From: Lithospermum erythrorhizon | Lineage: Eukaryota; Streptophyta; Magnoliopsida; Boraginales; Boraginaceae | NCBI GenBank assembly: GCA_019722365.1 | Contig: JADFUC010000071.1 | Span: 124,001-188,000, forward strand | Length of the DNA stretch: 64,000 bases | Direction: 5' to 3' | Shown here: piece after piece, positions 48,590 through 60,789 of the stretch | How the letters are laid out: each line of letters begins with the position of its first letter | How positions within the stretch are numbered: the first letter of the stretch is position 1 | Translations under genes and position numbers: made by a program | Notes under the pieces: generated by a model | What the model was told of the DNA's origin: nothing | Databases searched by the model: none | The model's input: the letters and a program-made list of their open reading frames with translations, nothing else

Positions 48590-50393
48590 GAAGATATTTT
48601 GAGATCACCATCTTCAAGCACCGTCTGCGGCGGCACTTTACGAATTAAATAAATCCCGAACTCAGCAGAAGGCGATCCCAGCGTCTGAATAGCGCTTTAA
48701 CGTATGAAAGAGATTCCGAGGATAGTCATTCACGTTTACCAGGTGGACCTGTCCACCATTCGGACAATCATCATGCTCTGCCTTCTAGATGTTTTGCCAG
48801 TCTTGACCCAGCATGAAACCTCGAGCTCGATTGGTAAATCGATAGATTTCTCTCTTGAGCTGCCAAATTTCATTAAACTGACTTTCTTTTGATCTGGTCA
48901 TTTGTATAGATGTTTAGATTTAAACGTCAGCCAAACGTTAGCAAATAATGTAAAGATTGGGAATACCACCTCTGCGCGGCGCAGACAGCCCGTAACACGG
49001 AATGATTAAGTAGCGAGAACCGGTTGCGTGGCTGCTAAGTTCACTTGGACTGTTTAATCAGCGAGTAGTAGATTACCTTGGGTTGGGGTACGCTTTCTTC
49101 CATGATGCGAACTGTTGCTGGCTCCTCAGAACACTCGAACCTCTTTCAATGGCATCCAGTATTCGTTTCTGTGATAATTCTATCTATTTTCATAGAAACT
49201 CCGTGTAGAATCTACTTAACTTCTGCAATGCTTAGGATCTCTCTCTTGACTCTTTGAGAACCGTGATATTGTAGTGCTTTTCAACACATTGTCTCCACGA
49301 ACCACTTCGATTACCTCTTTGAGAGAGTAAGTTCGATGGCAAATGCAAATCAGGTGTTTCATGAGGAATTAATTTCTTCACAATTTTGGGCAACCTTAAC
49401 TTTGTTAGTTTCCGTAAAGAACCCGTTCGACGACCTGAGATTGGCATCTACCATTACTACCCAGCGTCAATTTCACCGTCCAATGAGATGAGCAGACCGT
49501 AATTCTCGAAACATAATTCACCGTTCGTCCACGTAAATGCGTAGTAGCGAAAGATGCTCCAGAATCTGTATCCGGGGAATGCAGGAGCGTTCACGGATAC
49601 AACCCAGCGTCCAGGGAATAATCCATGTGTGACTTGTAGAGAATCACTTGGTGTTTCTTGACCCTGTACGTATGGCCCGTGCGCATGACACCGTACCATA
49701 CGATCGAGGAGTTACCTCTTGCTTTACTATGTGACCTCTCTTTGTTTCCAAAACCTCATGCCGTATTGCTTCCTCAGCTACGCTTAATGCGGAGACAGCA
49801 CGTTACTTTACATGAGAACTGCGTGCATCTTGGACAAAATGGTTTAAAACCACCTTGAAGTTTCAACGCTTGTTAGTACTGCAAATTACAATTGCCATAC
49901 CGTTTGCTCCCGACTTTCGGGTAGCAAGCCCGACAAAATCGGGAATTGCTGCGTCTCGTCGGTATTAACATCGACAAATCCGGCGGTTGGCCGGTAATGT
50001 TATTGAAATCTTGGTGTCTTTGCTTTATAGGTGTGTTATCACGACATCTTAAAGTGAAATAGCTTTTCATGAAAGTACACCCATTGTTTGCGGAAGGTTT
50101 AAATACGGAGTTACCTGAAAGCCTTCGTCAGTCCACTTTGTGGTGGTTTTTAACTAGCGGCGTTAGCGGCCGATGTTCTAGAGCGAATAGATCGTCGCGC
50201 TTTTTGCATGCAGTTTCATCCATTCATAAATCCTCCGTGTACCGAGCTTATCCGTTGGTTTTTATACGGCTTAGCGTCTGAATGTCGCCAAATGCTACGT
50301 AACGATGCTGAAAAATGATTCCATCAAATTTTTCTACGGCCCGTATCAAATTTCTTGACTTTCGACCATTGATTCTTAAACTACATGGCCTGT
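48590..50393 (-). mobile_element. Internal region of nested element, no pol recognised
   Basis: Only about 1.8 kb lie between primer site and polypurine tract, too short for a full copia gag-pol (about 4 kb). It is GC-richer than the surroundings. Minus-strand frames of 60-80 codons (49232-49447, 49457-49699, 49873-50070) carry no RT, integrase or RNase H motif that I can see. The element is therefore deleted or non-autonomous. Confidence 0.6.
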
Positions 50394-50405
50394 TTCTGAT
50401 ACGAT
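50394..50405 (-). promoter_or_regulatory. Primer binding site of the nested element
   Basis: The minus strand reads TCGTATCAGAAA directly after the LTR end, close to the initiator-Met site TGGTATCAGAGC. Confidence 0.65.
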
Positions 50406-50987
50406 TGTTAGAATTTAAGGGCCCGCAAATCTAGGAGTTTGACCAATCGATAAAAATGGCAGACATTTAAAGTGCAAAATTAAGCAAGCCAGCTAGATTT
50501 ATCTGAAGTTCGGCTCCTTAATGTAGAAGCTAATCTTGTTGCTATAAAATCACTAATAAACTAGAAGGTCGTTCTGAAGTTCTACGGCTAGCTATAATAC
50601 ATGTTGAGTATTTTCTTATCATAGAAATCTTAACCCATGAGTCTATCCCGAGAGCGAAAATATGTTCTTCAAGAATATTAAAAACCTAATATTCTTCTAG
50701 GATGATTATTTCTCTATTTTAGTATTTGTGTGATGATTAAAACTCATAAAACAACCTAATATTTAGAGGCAAAAAGTTATAACCTAGCTAGACTTAAATT
50801 AGGTAATAATTAGAATGACATACCGAGTCGCGCCGGTAGCGTAGGTAAATCGAGACATGACCAGGACAACCTAGGTCTCGAATAGCTCTGCTCTAGTTTG
50901 TCCTCGGCGCCATCGAGATAGCCTTCCCCCCACATCCAGACCGTAGGTCGTCTGATTTTCAAAATGGCCAAAAAAGGCAGAACGACG
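50406..50987 (-). mobile_element. 5' LTR of nested element
   Basis: A 582-bp partner of 47972-48578. It starts TGTTAGAATTT on the + strand. The right end (AACGACG) has lost the canonical CA, and the position is set by the target duplication that follows. Confidence 0.75.
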
Positions 50988-50992
50988 GTTGT
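50988..50992. repeat. Right target-site duplication of the nested element
   Basis: GTTGT, against GTTAT on the left. Beyond it the host RT resumes. Confidence 0.6.
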
Positions 50993-51464
50993 CTCGTAAA
51001 AATTGTTTTCTAAGATTGCCATTTAGAAAGGCATTTTTGATGTCTAAATGTCTGATTTTCCATTGTTTGGAAACTGGAAGAACCCAGCAATCTGTCGTTT
51101 AACTAACTTGATCGCATCAGAGACAAATTTTGATCATATTGACACCGTATTTGTTGTTTGAACCGCTTGTCTGTTAACGCTCGCCTTGCGCTTTCGATAG
51201 ATCCGTGGTTTTAATTTTATCTAGCGTCCATTTATGACCAATCAAATGATTGGAAGGGACTAATGACCATGTGTTATTAGAAATGAGTGCATTGTATTCC
51301 TCACGGCGTGGCTTGTCGCCAATGGGAAAACTTGGCCAGAAGCAGGAGAAGCAGATGGTGTATATAAGTAATTTAGTGATGATGGAAGAAGATCTGATGA
51401 GAGAGAGAAGCGCTACTTTAGGTTTGAAAATGCTGACTCCTCTTTGTTTAAATAGTATGAACAT
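50993..51464 (-). pseudogene. Copia reverse transcriptase, N-terminal part
   Basis: The minus-strand frame reads EEYNALISNNTWSLVP, then GHKWT.DKIKT, matching the conserved start of copia RT (N.TW.LVP...KWVFKIK). Near 51000-51060 come pieces like IRH.DIKNAFLNGNL, the segment that leads to the region preserved at 47633-47966. Frameshifts are present between them. With the nested element taken out, the two halves fall in the right order and direction. Confidence 0.85.
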
Positions 51465-52520
51465 TTGACAACATTAATGCGATTTAGATGTTTACATGAA
51501 TAAGAGAAAAGAATATGATGGAGTTATAGAAGGTGAGAGGCAGGATATTGGTGAAGGGGATGGAGATTTGAGTGTACATTATTTGTAGAGTGATGAGACC
51601 ATGGTATAGATAATATACGAGTTAGGGGTAATTTGTGTCTGGTATGCTTGAGATGGAAGTAGGTATGATGGGGAGTAGGATAGATGATATATAATTTAAA
51701 GTGAAGGAGAATGACATTTTTGTAATTTGAAAAGTAGAAGAATCTGTGAGAGAGAAATCAAAATTTGAAGGGAAAATAGGTGTTGCAATATCCTGAAATA
51801 TAGCATGAAAATTTTGGTATGGAAATATGTTTTCGACAAAATTGACATGCCCAGAAAGAATTACTTTCTTAGTTCCAGGGTTAAAACATCGGAATCCTTT
51901 GTGATGATTTGAAAACCCAATAAATATGCAAGGAAGAGACATGGGAAAGATTTTGAAGTTTCCTGATGCACCAATTTGGGATAATACAAGAAACCAAAAT
52001 TCTTAATGAATCGAAAGTTAGAAGTCATTTGTGAAAAGAGTTCATGTGGAAATTCTTGAAAGATTTACTAGTTGAATTAGAAAAGGAAAGTTTACATTGT
52101 TTTTCAAGTTGACATACATTGCAAAGTAATTTGTCAGACTTAGGATTCTGATAAATAAGCTTTCTATTATTAGTAAGCCCAGCTAAAACAACGTTATTAG
52201 GATCGACCTTAAATGCCATGCTTTGCTTGAGACTGAAACAAGAACTTTTGATGTAGAAAATGATTGAAAGATAGACAGACTTGCTGATCCAGATGACTGA
52301 ATGGCATGTAGAGGATATAAGGAGCAGCTACTTGAGGCCGGATAGTTCTGCTTGCTCCTCGAATCCTTGTTAATGAAAATGAGGAAGTAAACTTCGGTAA
52401 AAATATCATTATCAAGACATAATTGATTAATTGATAACAAGTTCTTCAATATAAAAACTAAGAATACTTTGGACAAAATCAATTTAGAAGTAGTAGTAGG
52501 AATGAATGCATGGTAATGTG
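51465..52520 (-). pseudogene. Copia integrase and protease C-terminal region
   Basis: At 51622-51942 the minus strand reads CIFIGFSNHHKGFRCFNP and HVNFVENIFPYQ, the C-terminal integrase segment before RT. At 52025-52219 it reads LCNVCQLEKQCKLSFSNS, the pre-integrase segment, and at 52183-52482 KNLLSINQLCLDNDI, the end of protease. The integrase catalytic core between them is missing or deleted, so the element cannot move by itself. Gag and the 5' LTR are not recognised further right. Confidence 0.85.
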
Positions 52521-53640
52521 AGAAATTTAAGTAGATTACCGTTTAAGCATTGTTTTAATTCTTATTAATATAAGGCAAAATATTATTCAATACGAGGCAA
52601 TCGCCCCTATCGTTGGGTTGTGACACATTTATCCGAAAACCAAGTAGTAGAAGTGTGATCCTCCCGAATGCATAGCGGTGAAAGTGTGTAGTCATGATCA
52701 CATAAGCATGATCGAATCTTTTGTGACATTAGAAATTTACATGGTTGCTTTATTACGAATCGACATTTGTTGATTTTTCACGGTTGTATTAGCTTTTCAA
52801 GGATCCACAATAATGCTTTGAAGGATTTGTATCCACAAAGTTCTTTATGCTTCCCTTTAAAAATTCATTTGGACTTGCACCGGAAGGAGGTTTTGTTGCC
52901 ACGATTGGTGGTTGAAAGAGTACATGAGTACATGGTTGAGAAAGGCGTTATCGGGTGTGACATCACCGGTCATCCGATCGCTTCACCATTTTGAGTAATA
53001 AAGGCTGATAGCGGTGAGCGATGGATATGGTCAGGTATTCATGGTATGATAAATGGATTGTAATCACGAGGTAACCCGAAGTGTTTGAGCCGCTTTGGGT
53101 CACAAATCCCGTCGCAGGTTCACAATGACTTTGAGAGTGGAGAAAATGGAATGGGTGTTTGTTGGAAGTAGTCATTACGTACTAAAAGTGTGCTTTTAAG
53201 AATTTTTAAAATTTGAACCTTAAATGCATCTTTTGTGGAAAGCGTATTGCAAATAATTGTTCAAGCGTATTCCAGAGCTTAGTCTTGAGGAAGGGCAATC
53301 ATAATTCAAGAATGTCTCGACCTCGAGGGAGAAAGAAGAGTGGCAATGATCGAATTGGAATCAATTCATTCTGATGATCCATATAAAATCTTGATCGTGA
53401 GTTGATTTTAAACAAAGGATCGTGCCGTCGACAATTATAAACATTTTCTATATGCGAAGGTGTTGAGAGAAGACCTTCCACCGTATTTAAAGTGATAAAA
53501 AAAATAAGCTCTGTAGAGACGAAAAATTTGATATTGAATGTTTGGAGCAATAGGGCATTAGATAAACTACACCTCGAGAAAAGGCAATTCGCGGCCGGTA
53601 ATTTGTTCGTATATATCGTATGTGCCCATTAGTGCGCCAA
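52521..53640. other. Block of unknown origin, probably repeat-derived
   Basis: The base composition differs from the flanks. Open frames of 70-83 codons (52767-52994 +, 52963-53175 -, 53299-53550 -) have no recognisable domain. It joins the copia element on its left where gag should be, so a second insertion or rearrangement is likely. Confidence 0.35.
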
Positions 53641-54932
53641 TAATTGTCATTTGAATCGAGCTAGCTAGCTATCAAAATAATAATGTACGAGAGACAGGTA
53701 TTTGAGGCTTGAAGACAAAAAAATAAAGGGAGGGTCAAAAGTATTAAATTTATTTAAAATAATTTTTGTCATTATTTAGGAGGGGGAGGGGAAATTGCTA
53801 TATTTTATGTAAAATTACTTATATTTCAATGATATACTTTAATTTTTCAAAATTGAAGGAAAGCGAATTCTTCGTTTGATGTAAGTTGGTTGTTTGCGGA
53901 AAAAATGATTGGATCATGAAATAATGTAGCTGTTTGGGTACAACGAATTAGTACTGCACGTCTTAAAGTTACAATGTACCAAAAACAATGTCACTTCCCG
54001 ATCCAAAGGGGTACATACTCTGAATTATATTGTTGTTGTTATTTGATTTGGCGGTAGTTCATTTCACTTGAATTCAAGAAAGTGCTTCTAAAAAACATCG
54101 ATATTATTCCTAGGAGTTAGTCTGTAGCCATGTAGTGCTAATCACTAGAAGACAAATTCAACAATTCAAAATAGTTTATATTTTGGGCGTGAAAACATAT
54201 TGTTGGGAATTGTGGGATGGGCACACACTACAAATGTTGCACTTTCTCGATGGAAAAGAGCCAGACAGATCAAACAGAAAAACGTCAAAATTGTTGGTAA
54301 TGAAACATAAAAAGGCATTGTCCCAAAATTATTAGCTTCACCACCAAGAAGGTTCTTTGTCAGTTTAGGACTTTATTACTACCAATTTCAATCCATTGTC
54401 TAATTGGCAATTGCCCTCAGTGGTTCAGTGAGATACGAGATTGCATGCATTTTAAGTAATTTTGGCGGATTAATCATGCCATTTAAAATATTTTTCCATA
54501 TAATTAACAGTGAAGGTAAATTTAAAACATTAGTCCCCTAAGAGCTCTTAACATGTATGTACACCATACGGTTAAATTGACACGTATTACATCGATAGTT
54601 AGTGTACTCTCGAATTAATATATAAGGTTTTGAGCTATTACATCTATTTTCAATTGATTTTATAGTAGAACCCCACAGATACTTATCACATATGAATGAG
54701 AACAAATTGATTGATTATTACAGTATTATGGAAGATTTTGCATGCATTTTATGGTTCTGGTAAGAGATCGGATGAATATCTCTATCACTGAATAATTTTA
54801 TTCACCTACTTCATCAATAAATTAATATCATTACTCTATTTTATTTCTATTTATTTTCAAAATAAGGTATAATGGACCCGTGGAGGTAAACCTTTCATCT
54901 TCACTTTTTCTAGTAAATTAATGGTTTAAATA
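53641..54932. other. Intergenic, no gene recognised
   Basis: AT-rich. A 66-codon frame (54135-54335) has no motif. Nothing else is seen. Confidence 0.45.
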
Positions 54933-55132
54933 TATATTCCATCCTTTTCAAAATACATGATTATTTAGGAAAAATTTACTTTTTTACAATAATTGATTGT
55001 TCGCTTTTTTAATATACTTTTTTACAATCCCAATGTAGCTTTTTATTATCTCAATATAGCTTTTTACTATCAATTAATAAAATATTTTTCATTTAAACAA
55101 TCATCTATTTTAAAACGGATGGATGGAGTATA
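54933..55132. repeat. Stowaway-like MITE with both terminal inverted repeats
   Basis: The left end TATATTCCATCC..TTTTCAAAATA pairs with the right end TTTTAAAACGGATGGATGGAGTATA as an inverted repeat of about 30 bp. A TA dinucleotide borders each side, as expected for Stowaway. The element is 200 bp and encodes nothing. Two internal copies of ATATAGCTTTTTA-like words are also present. Confidence 0.8.
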
Positions 55133-55661
55133 ACCTTAAACAAATCTACCGCAAAACAAACATTAGCCTTAGGGTACTCTGAACAATATGAATTGCTCAT
55201 ATTTCTTTATTTACCAGTAAGAAGTTACGTGTATTGCACGTGATAGTTTTGTTATACGTGATTTCATTATTATAATTATAAAATATAATATAAAATTGAT
55301 ACTTTTATTACATCATGGATTTCATTATTATAATTATAAAAGGTAACATAAAATTGTAGAAAATAAATTATCGAATAAATATGCTTTTATATATTTTAAA
55401 GAGTAATCACCCCTCCCTCGCAGCATCGCCTACCTCCTCTTCATGCCTACTTCCGCATTCGTAAGATTGTGATCTCATGATACGCATCATGTAGTTATAC
55501 CGAACACTCCAACATACGATATATAATATTATAAGGAGGTAGAGGATTTTAGTCAGAAATTCTAAACTATGAATCATAAATTTCAAAATATACTCTATAT
55601 ATTTTAAACTTTATTATTTAAAAATTCAATTGTCATACTTAAATAGTCAAAATTTCTCCAT
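55133..55661. other. Intergenic, no gene recognised
   Basis: AT-rich. A small direct repeat (GATTTCATTATTATAATTATAAAA, near 55260 and 55318) is present. Confidence 0.45.
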
Positions 55662-55666
55662 CTTTT
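55662..55666. repeat. Left target-site duplication of the solo LTR
   Basis: CTTTT directly before TGTTGG; identical to 56587-56591. Confidence 0.85.
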
Positions 55667-56586
55667 TGTTGGGTTTTCAGGATTAAAAAATAACGATTAC
55701 AAATAAACCAAAATCAGGATTCTACGAATAATATAAAAATAATTATATACATATATAAATATATATATATATTTCTTCACAGAATTTTGGTAAATGAATA
55801 AACTGGTGAGACTCAACAATTAACGTAGATCAGATCTAAAGAAAGTCCACACCAACGTATTTAACGAACCCTTCCGTGAACTGTGAGCTCTTTTAAAATA
55901 TAAACTATGGAAGAGATCGGCCAAAAATCTAATGAGAATTCTTTTACCTACCGTCGAATTATGGAGAAAGAGAGAGAATTTTTGTCTTTCACAAAAGTCA
56001 ATACCAAAAAATTAACAGCAATTTTCATCTCCAAAAATGCAGTTTTTATATAAAGATCAAATGCCTTACTTTGTGCTTAAAAAGAGTCAAAACCTTCCAC
56101 CTCCTCACCTTGTATTAGTCGAACTTGGACACTGTTCCAGAACCTTCCACTTCTTATCCCTAAAATCATGGCATCTCATATAGTTAAGAAGAACATTCTA
56201 GAACCCCTATCCCTTCACCTTTTTAGTCGACTATGTAAGAAGTTACAAGTATTGAATTTCGCCTAATATTCACATATAGTTATATTTAAACCCTAAGCTT
56301 ATAATTAAATTATAGCCGATTTCTCGTTTGTCATACATGTATCTTTAAAATGACGACAATAAATATATTAATTTATGTTAACCTAACATCATATTAATAT
56401 ATAGATTACGAAGGAATTTAGTAAGCCATCATAACCCTTAATGTCAATCGAAGTTACCTAATATATTAATTGTCCAACACCAACATATATCTAAACTTAT
56501 TATTATTTAAACGTAATAACTGAATAGACACCCACTGTTGAACGGACATATATTTATGAGAGATATAACATCTCATATTTCCAACA
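55667..56586 (-). mobile_element. Solo copia LTR with intact ends
   Basis: A 920-bp segment from TGTTGG to CCAACA with CTTTT on both sides. It aligns along its length with the 3' LTR at 4717-5543, so it belongs to the same family. No primer site or polypurine tract adjoins either end, which shows that the internal region and second LTR are gone, as after unequal recombination between LTRs. Minus orientation follows from the relation to the 4717 copy. Confidence 0.9.
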
Positions 56587-56591
56587 CTTTT
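56587..56591. repeat. Right target-site duplication of the solo LTR
   Basis: CTTTT directly after CCAACA. Confidence 0.85.
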
Positions 56592-57419
56592 GTCTTTTAT
56601 TTGTTACTGATAACTTCACGATCATCATCTCTTTATTAAGCATCAAGCTATTTCTATTTTCAATTCTTGTTGTTTACTATTTTCATTCTTTTCTGTTGGG
56701 TTTATATTTTTTTTTCTAATAAGTACTATCTTCTATTTTTATTATTATATATAGTTATTTAGTCATACTGATTTCAAATTAACAATTTCTCTCAACTAAA
56801 AGAATATTAATCTAGCCAATATTAATTTTTTGGTATCTTCTCTAACAATTTTATTACCTAAATTAAAAACTATTATGCATAGTTAAAAGAAAATAATATG
56901 AAATCATACCATTGTTCTATTTTATCTAGAATTAATTATGAACTCACTCAAAGATAAATGCGGAGTCTAAATTTTCATAATGATTTTATATTTATCAAAG
57001 CATACTTTCAATTAAGGCCTTCAAATGTGAATTCTTTAGTTTTATCTATTATGTCTGGTATTTTGGATATATTGTTTACGCTCTTGATAGTTTTGATTTG
57101 AGTAGTTCTCCCTTATTATTTTCAATTTACTTTATCTTGTTATATTTCTCTCCTAATATTTAATATATGGGTAAAATCAAAGAAACAATGTAAGCTAATA
57201 GACATTCAAGTGAAAATCAATAATGTAAAACTTGTAATATATATCTAACCTGTATGTATATTACTAACTGAGTATCCACATCATTGTTTGAAATATAAAA
57301 TTTAAAACAAAAGATTTTTCTCAAATTATACATATATACCATAATATAATATGAAACTTTATATGTAATAAATGATATTATCTCTATTATTTAACTTTAA
57401 TAAAAATGAACAAACCTAT
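56592..57419. other. Intergenic, no gene recognised
   Basis: Very AT-rich, with no open frame or repeat of note. Confidence 0.45.
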
Positions 57420-59946
57420 CCCTAGTCAGGACGATTCGCCCCAGTCGGCCGCCTGAAAGTAGAGTCATTAAAAACTCCTGAACAGAAATACCAAACCGAT
57501 GGACGACTCAATTTAAAATCACAATTCGTTTCATCCAAAATGTGATCACAGTCAAGTTTCCCAAACAAAATAGTTTTAAAATTTATAATCCATCAACATA
57601 TCTAAAACGACTAACCCATATATATATACAATAACATATCCCAAATAAAAGAATGTCAAGTAGTAAGCATAACAGATGACACGACTGTATCCCATCATTA
57701 AACGACAACAAATTGACAAGCGCTTAAAGCTTCAAAAGGAAAAATACAACAATCAAACAGCTTGACAACACATCGTAACCGGGATCAGCAGATCCTCCGC
57801 CACCCGACGCTTCACCTTAGCCACTCTAACAAAAATCCTCAAACGTACCTCGCTCAACCGCCAACCCGGCACAAATGAAATGTCGCCCAATGCGAAAAGC
57901 GAGGTAAGCCGCTAAACTTAGTGAAACTTAACACAATGGGTGAACTTTACCATACGGAACGAGTCAATCTATAATATAATACCAAATATGAATACAATAC
58001 ATATATCCGTGACTACCCAAAAGGTCATACAACATACCTACGTGAAGCCTCGACATAATACACAAGATATAATAAGCTGCTTCAAGAAGTACACAATTCC
58101 GCAAAGAAATCAAGAGACTCAACAACGACTAAAACTCTACCATCAAACCTCCTATCTCTCATATCCCCACCAAGATACCAACTCTAACGCGCATACGCTT
58201 CAACTGCCTAATTCAAGCAGGAAACGGCTTCAATTAATAATCACCCCGCACTTATACCGCAAGATAAGGCCAAAACCGCACTCTATACACAAAGTATAAG
58301 TGCACACCGCACTTATACACCAAGATAAGGCACATCACACTCATGTATCTCAAGATAAGGCACACCGCTCTATACACTAAGATAAGGCACACCACACTTA
58401 TACACTAAGTGCACACCGCCTTATACACTAAAGATAGCGCAGACACCGCCTTATACACTAAGTATAAGGCACATATCGCCGCATATCCTCGCAGCGAAGC
58501 GAGAGTCACCTAACCCCTATCATCCCAACATCGTCAAATCCGTATACTCAGCCACCTCTCAATACCCGCCTACTCTACTCCCAAACAATATCCGAAAGCA
58601 CACAGCCTAAAACATCTCACAATCGTAAGTCAAACATACACCGCCGACAAGGCCACAGAATCATAAGTGCCGACATGCCAGTAAATCGTAAAACATAAGT
58701 TGGGAGTTCAAGCTATTACTTACCTCAAGAATCTTCAACGCCTACGTAATATAATCACATAATCATATAACAATTATACGTATGTCATTCTCACGCAATC
58801 ATAACACAATAACAAGTCACGTAATTTATAAATTAACACCTAAAAGAACACCACAGACAAAGACTCACCTCGCTTAGCTACCACAAAAACATCCGCGAAC
58901 ACAATCACTTGTGAATCGCCTTTCCTAATGATCAACGCCTAAACAAACAATCTTAAAGTATAATCAAGACCTACTACTATACCGGCGCTTCTGTAAGATA
59001 CATAACCAACTCTTGTGAACTATCTCTAAACAGCTTCCAATAATGACGATAAAACCATCGAATTATAATCCCATCGGACACACCCAATCGATCCCCAGCT
59101 AAAATTCCATCTTATTACTTAATCATAAATCAACTTATAAGTCATTCTAGTTAATCAGCAGGTCCATAATTAACAACCTATACTTCCGAAATATCAATTA
59201 TAACTCAACTCGAATTAACACTTTTTCAACATAACTCCCTTTAATCAATTTTAAATCACCAATTTAATATCACAATAACTATAATAAGGCCCCAATAACC
59301 TCCTACACATTTAAGCCTTGTGAAAATATCAACCCAAAAAGTCAACCGAAACCTAAAGTCAACTCACCATAACATCCTCAAACTAATTTAAATCACGAAT
59401 TAATCACTTATATACGCCACGTAACCCATAACCAACCAAGATTCATCATAAAATCAATTAGGAAAAGTCAATTAAAATCAAATATGTCAAAACCTAGGAA
59501 ATATCTCAAAGATTCTTGAAATTTCTTACCTTAACTCGAGAATGACGGAGAGAAAGATATTCTACAAACGATCTTCGAGCTGGAAATGTAATAACCAAGA
59601 GAAACTAAATTAAAATGTCAAGTTGGGGGTAGACGGTATTCTCGGCCACGTTTATAAAGAGGGAAGAAGCATTTAACTCGACATGATGATGAAGATGTTA
59701 TGTTGACATTTAAAAAACTCTAGTCCCAAGGCTCTGGCTTTCTAAGCACTTATCGCATTCTTAAATCTCCAATGAACCCGATTCCAAAGATAAAATATTC
59801 CATTTAATAAAAACTACTAAATTATAAATGTGAATTGCCAAAAATTTTACTAAATAATATTATCATCGAAATTATTTATACTATCCCCGGTCCCACCGAA
59901 TCGAAAATTTAAATTTTTTTTTAAACGTGACGGGTTATTACATACT
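57420..59946. mobile_element. Long LTR-like block (gypsy type)
   Basis: The right end reads GACGGGTTATTACA, i.e. TGTAATAACCCGTC on the minus strand, a start I associate with long LTRs of plant gypsy elements. The + strand is strongly C/A-rich over G/T. It shares blocks with the region from 62030 (GGT.AACTTTACCA...CGAACGAGT, GATCCT..GCCAC, AAAGTCAAC). A tandem array sits inside. A 119-codon frame (57940-58299) runs through the array and is not called as a gene. The left boundary is approximate and no partner LTR is proven. Confidence 0.5.
58244..58485. repeat. Tandem repeat, unit 24-31 bp
   Basis: About eight units of the type CACACCGC(A)CTTATACACTAAGATAAGG follow one another with small indels. 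Short inverted words (ACTTATAC and GTATAAGT) occur inside. Confidence 0.8.
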
Positions 59947-60789
59947 GCTTAGCGTAAGTATCTATTAATGCTTTTATAAAAGTATACAAGATGAAATATA
60001 TATAAATATAATTGAATTATTATAATAAAGTAAATCTAATAATAATAATTTAAAATAGCATGAAATTTTGAAATCCAAAATAAAATCATTATACATCAAG
60101 TCAAGTACTATTCATAATTATTATTTCATATATATTAGTAATAAATATATTAGTAATAAAATATATCCTAATAAGCAAAAACAATTTGCTATTGACATAA
60201 AAATTAAAGCATCATTATCTCGATCAATAAAAAGTCAACTTTGTATGTTTCACTTACAAATGGTAATCACATAGCAGTGAGATTCTTTTCAAGAGCGAGA
60301 AATACATCATTTGAGTTTAAAATGAATCAAGGGTTTGAAACAATGACAATAATAACTAATAAGATGATGAGAAAATTATGCACATATGTTTACCTTATAT
60401 TCTCTAAGAATTATAATTTCAATAGTATTATACTTTTAATATGTGGTACAACCTCCATTACTTAAACATTGTCAAGTTTTGAATTTCTATTAGTTGACCT
60501 TTATAAATTTGAACTCCAATATTCTTTGATGTACAATTGATTGTTGTTATAATTTTTAGGAAATTGTTTAAAGAAGTATGTCGATGCATGCAATCATGAT
60601 ATGGTTTTTTTCCCAGATACAAATTCTTCTATTTCACAGATGTGAGCATTAACACCATGATCATTCCAAGACATTTGTATATATTCACTACCTAATACAT
60701 AATTATCTACTAAGACAATTATGATCATCTAAGTAAATTAATGACCTCTATATGTTTGAGAAATCTAATTAAATAACCAATATAATTTT
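59947..60789. other. Intergenic, no gene recognised
   Basis: AT-rich. Open frames at 60068-60274 and 60241-60465 have chance-like composition. Confidence 0.45.

Noticed and set aside
57940..58299. 119-codon plus-strand open frame
   Set aside because: It runs through a tandem repeat and C/A-rich LTR-like DNA, where stop codons are rare for compositional reasons.
58244..58485. CRISPR-like array of short repeats
   Set aside because: Units are contiguous, without unique spacers, and the DNA is plant nuclear.
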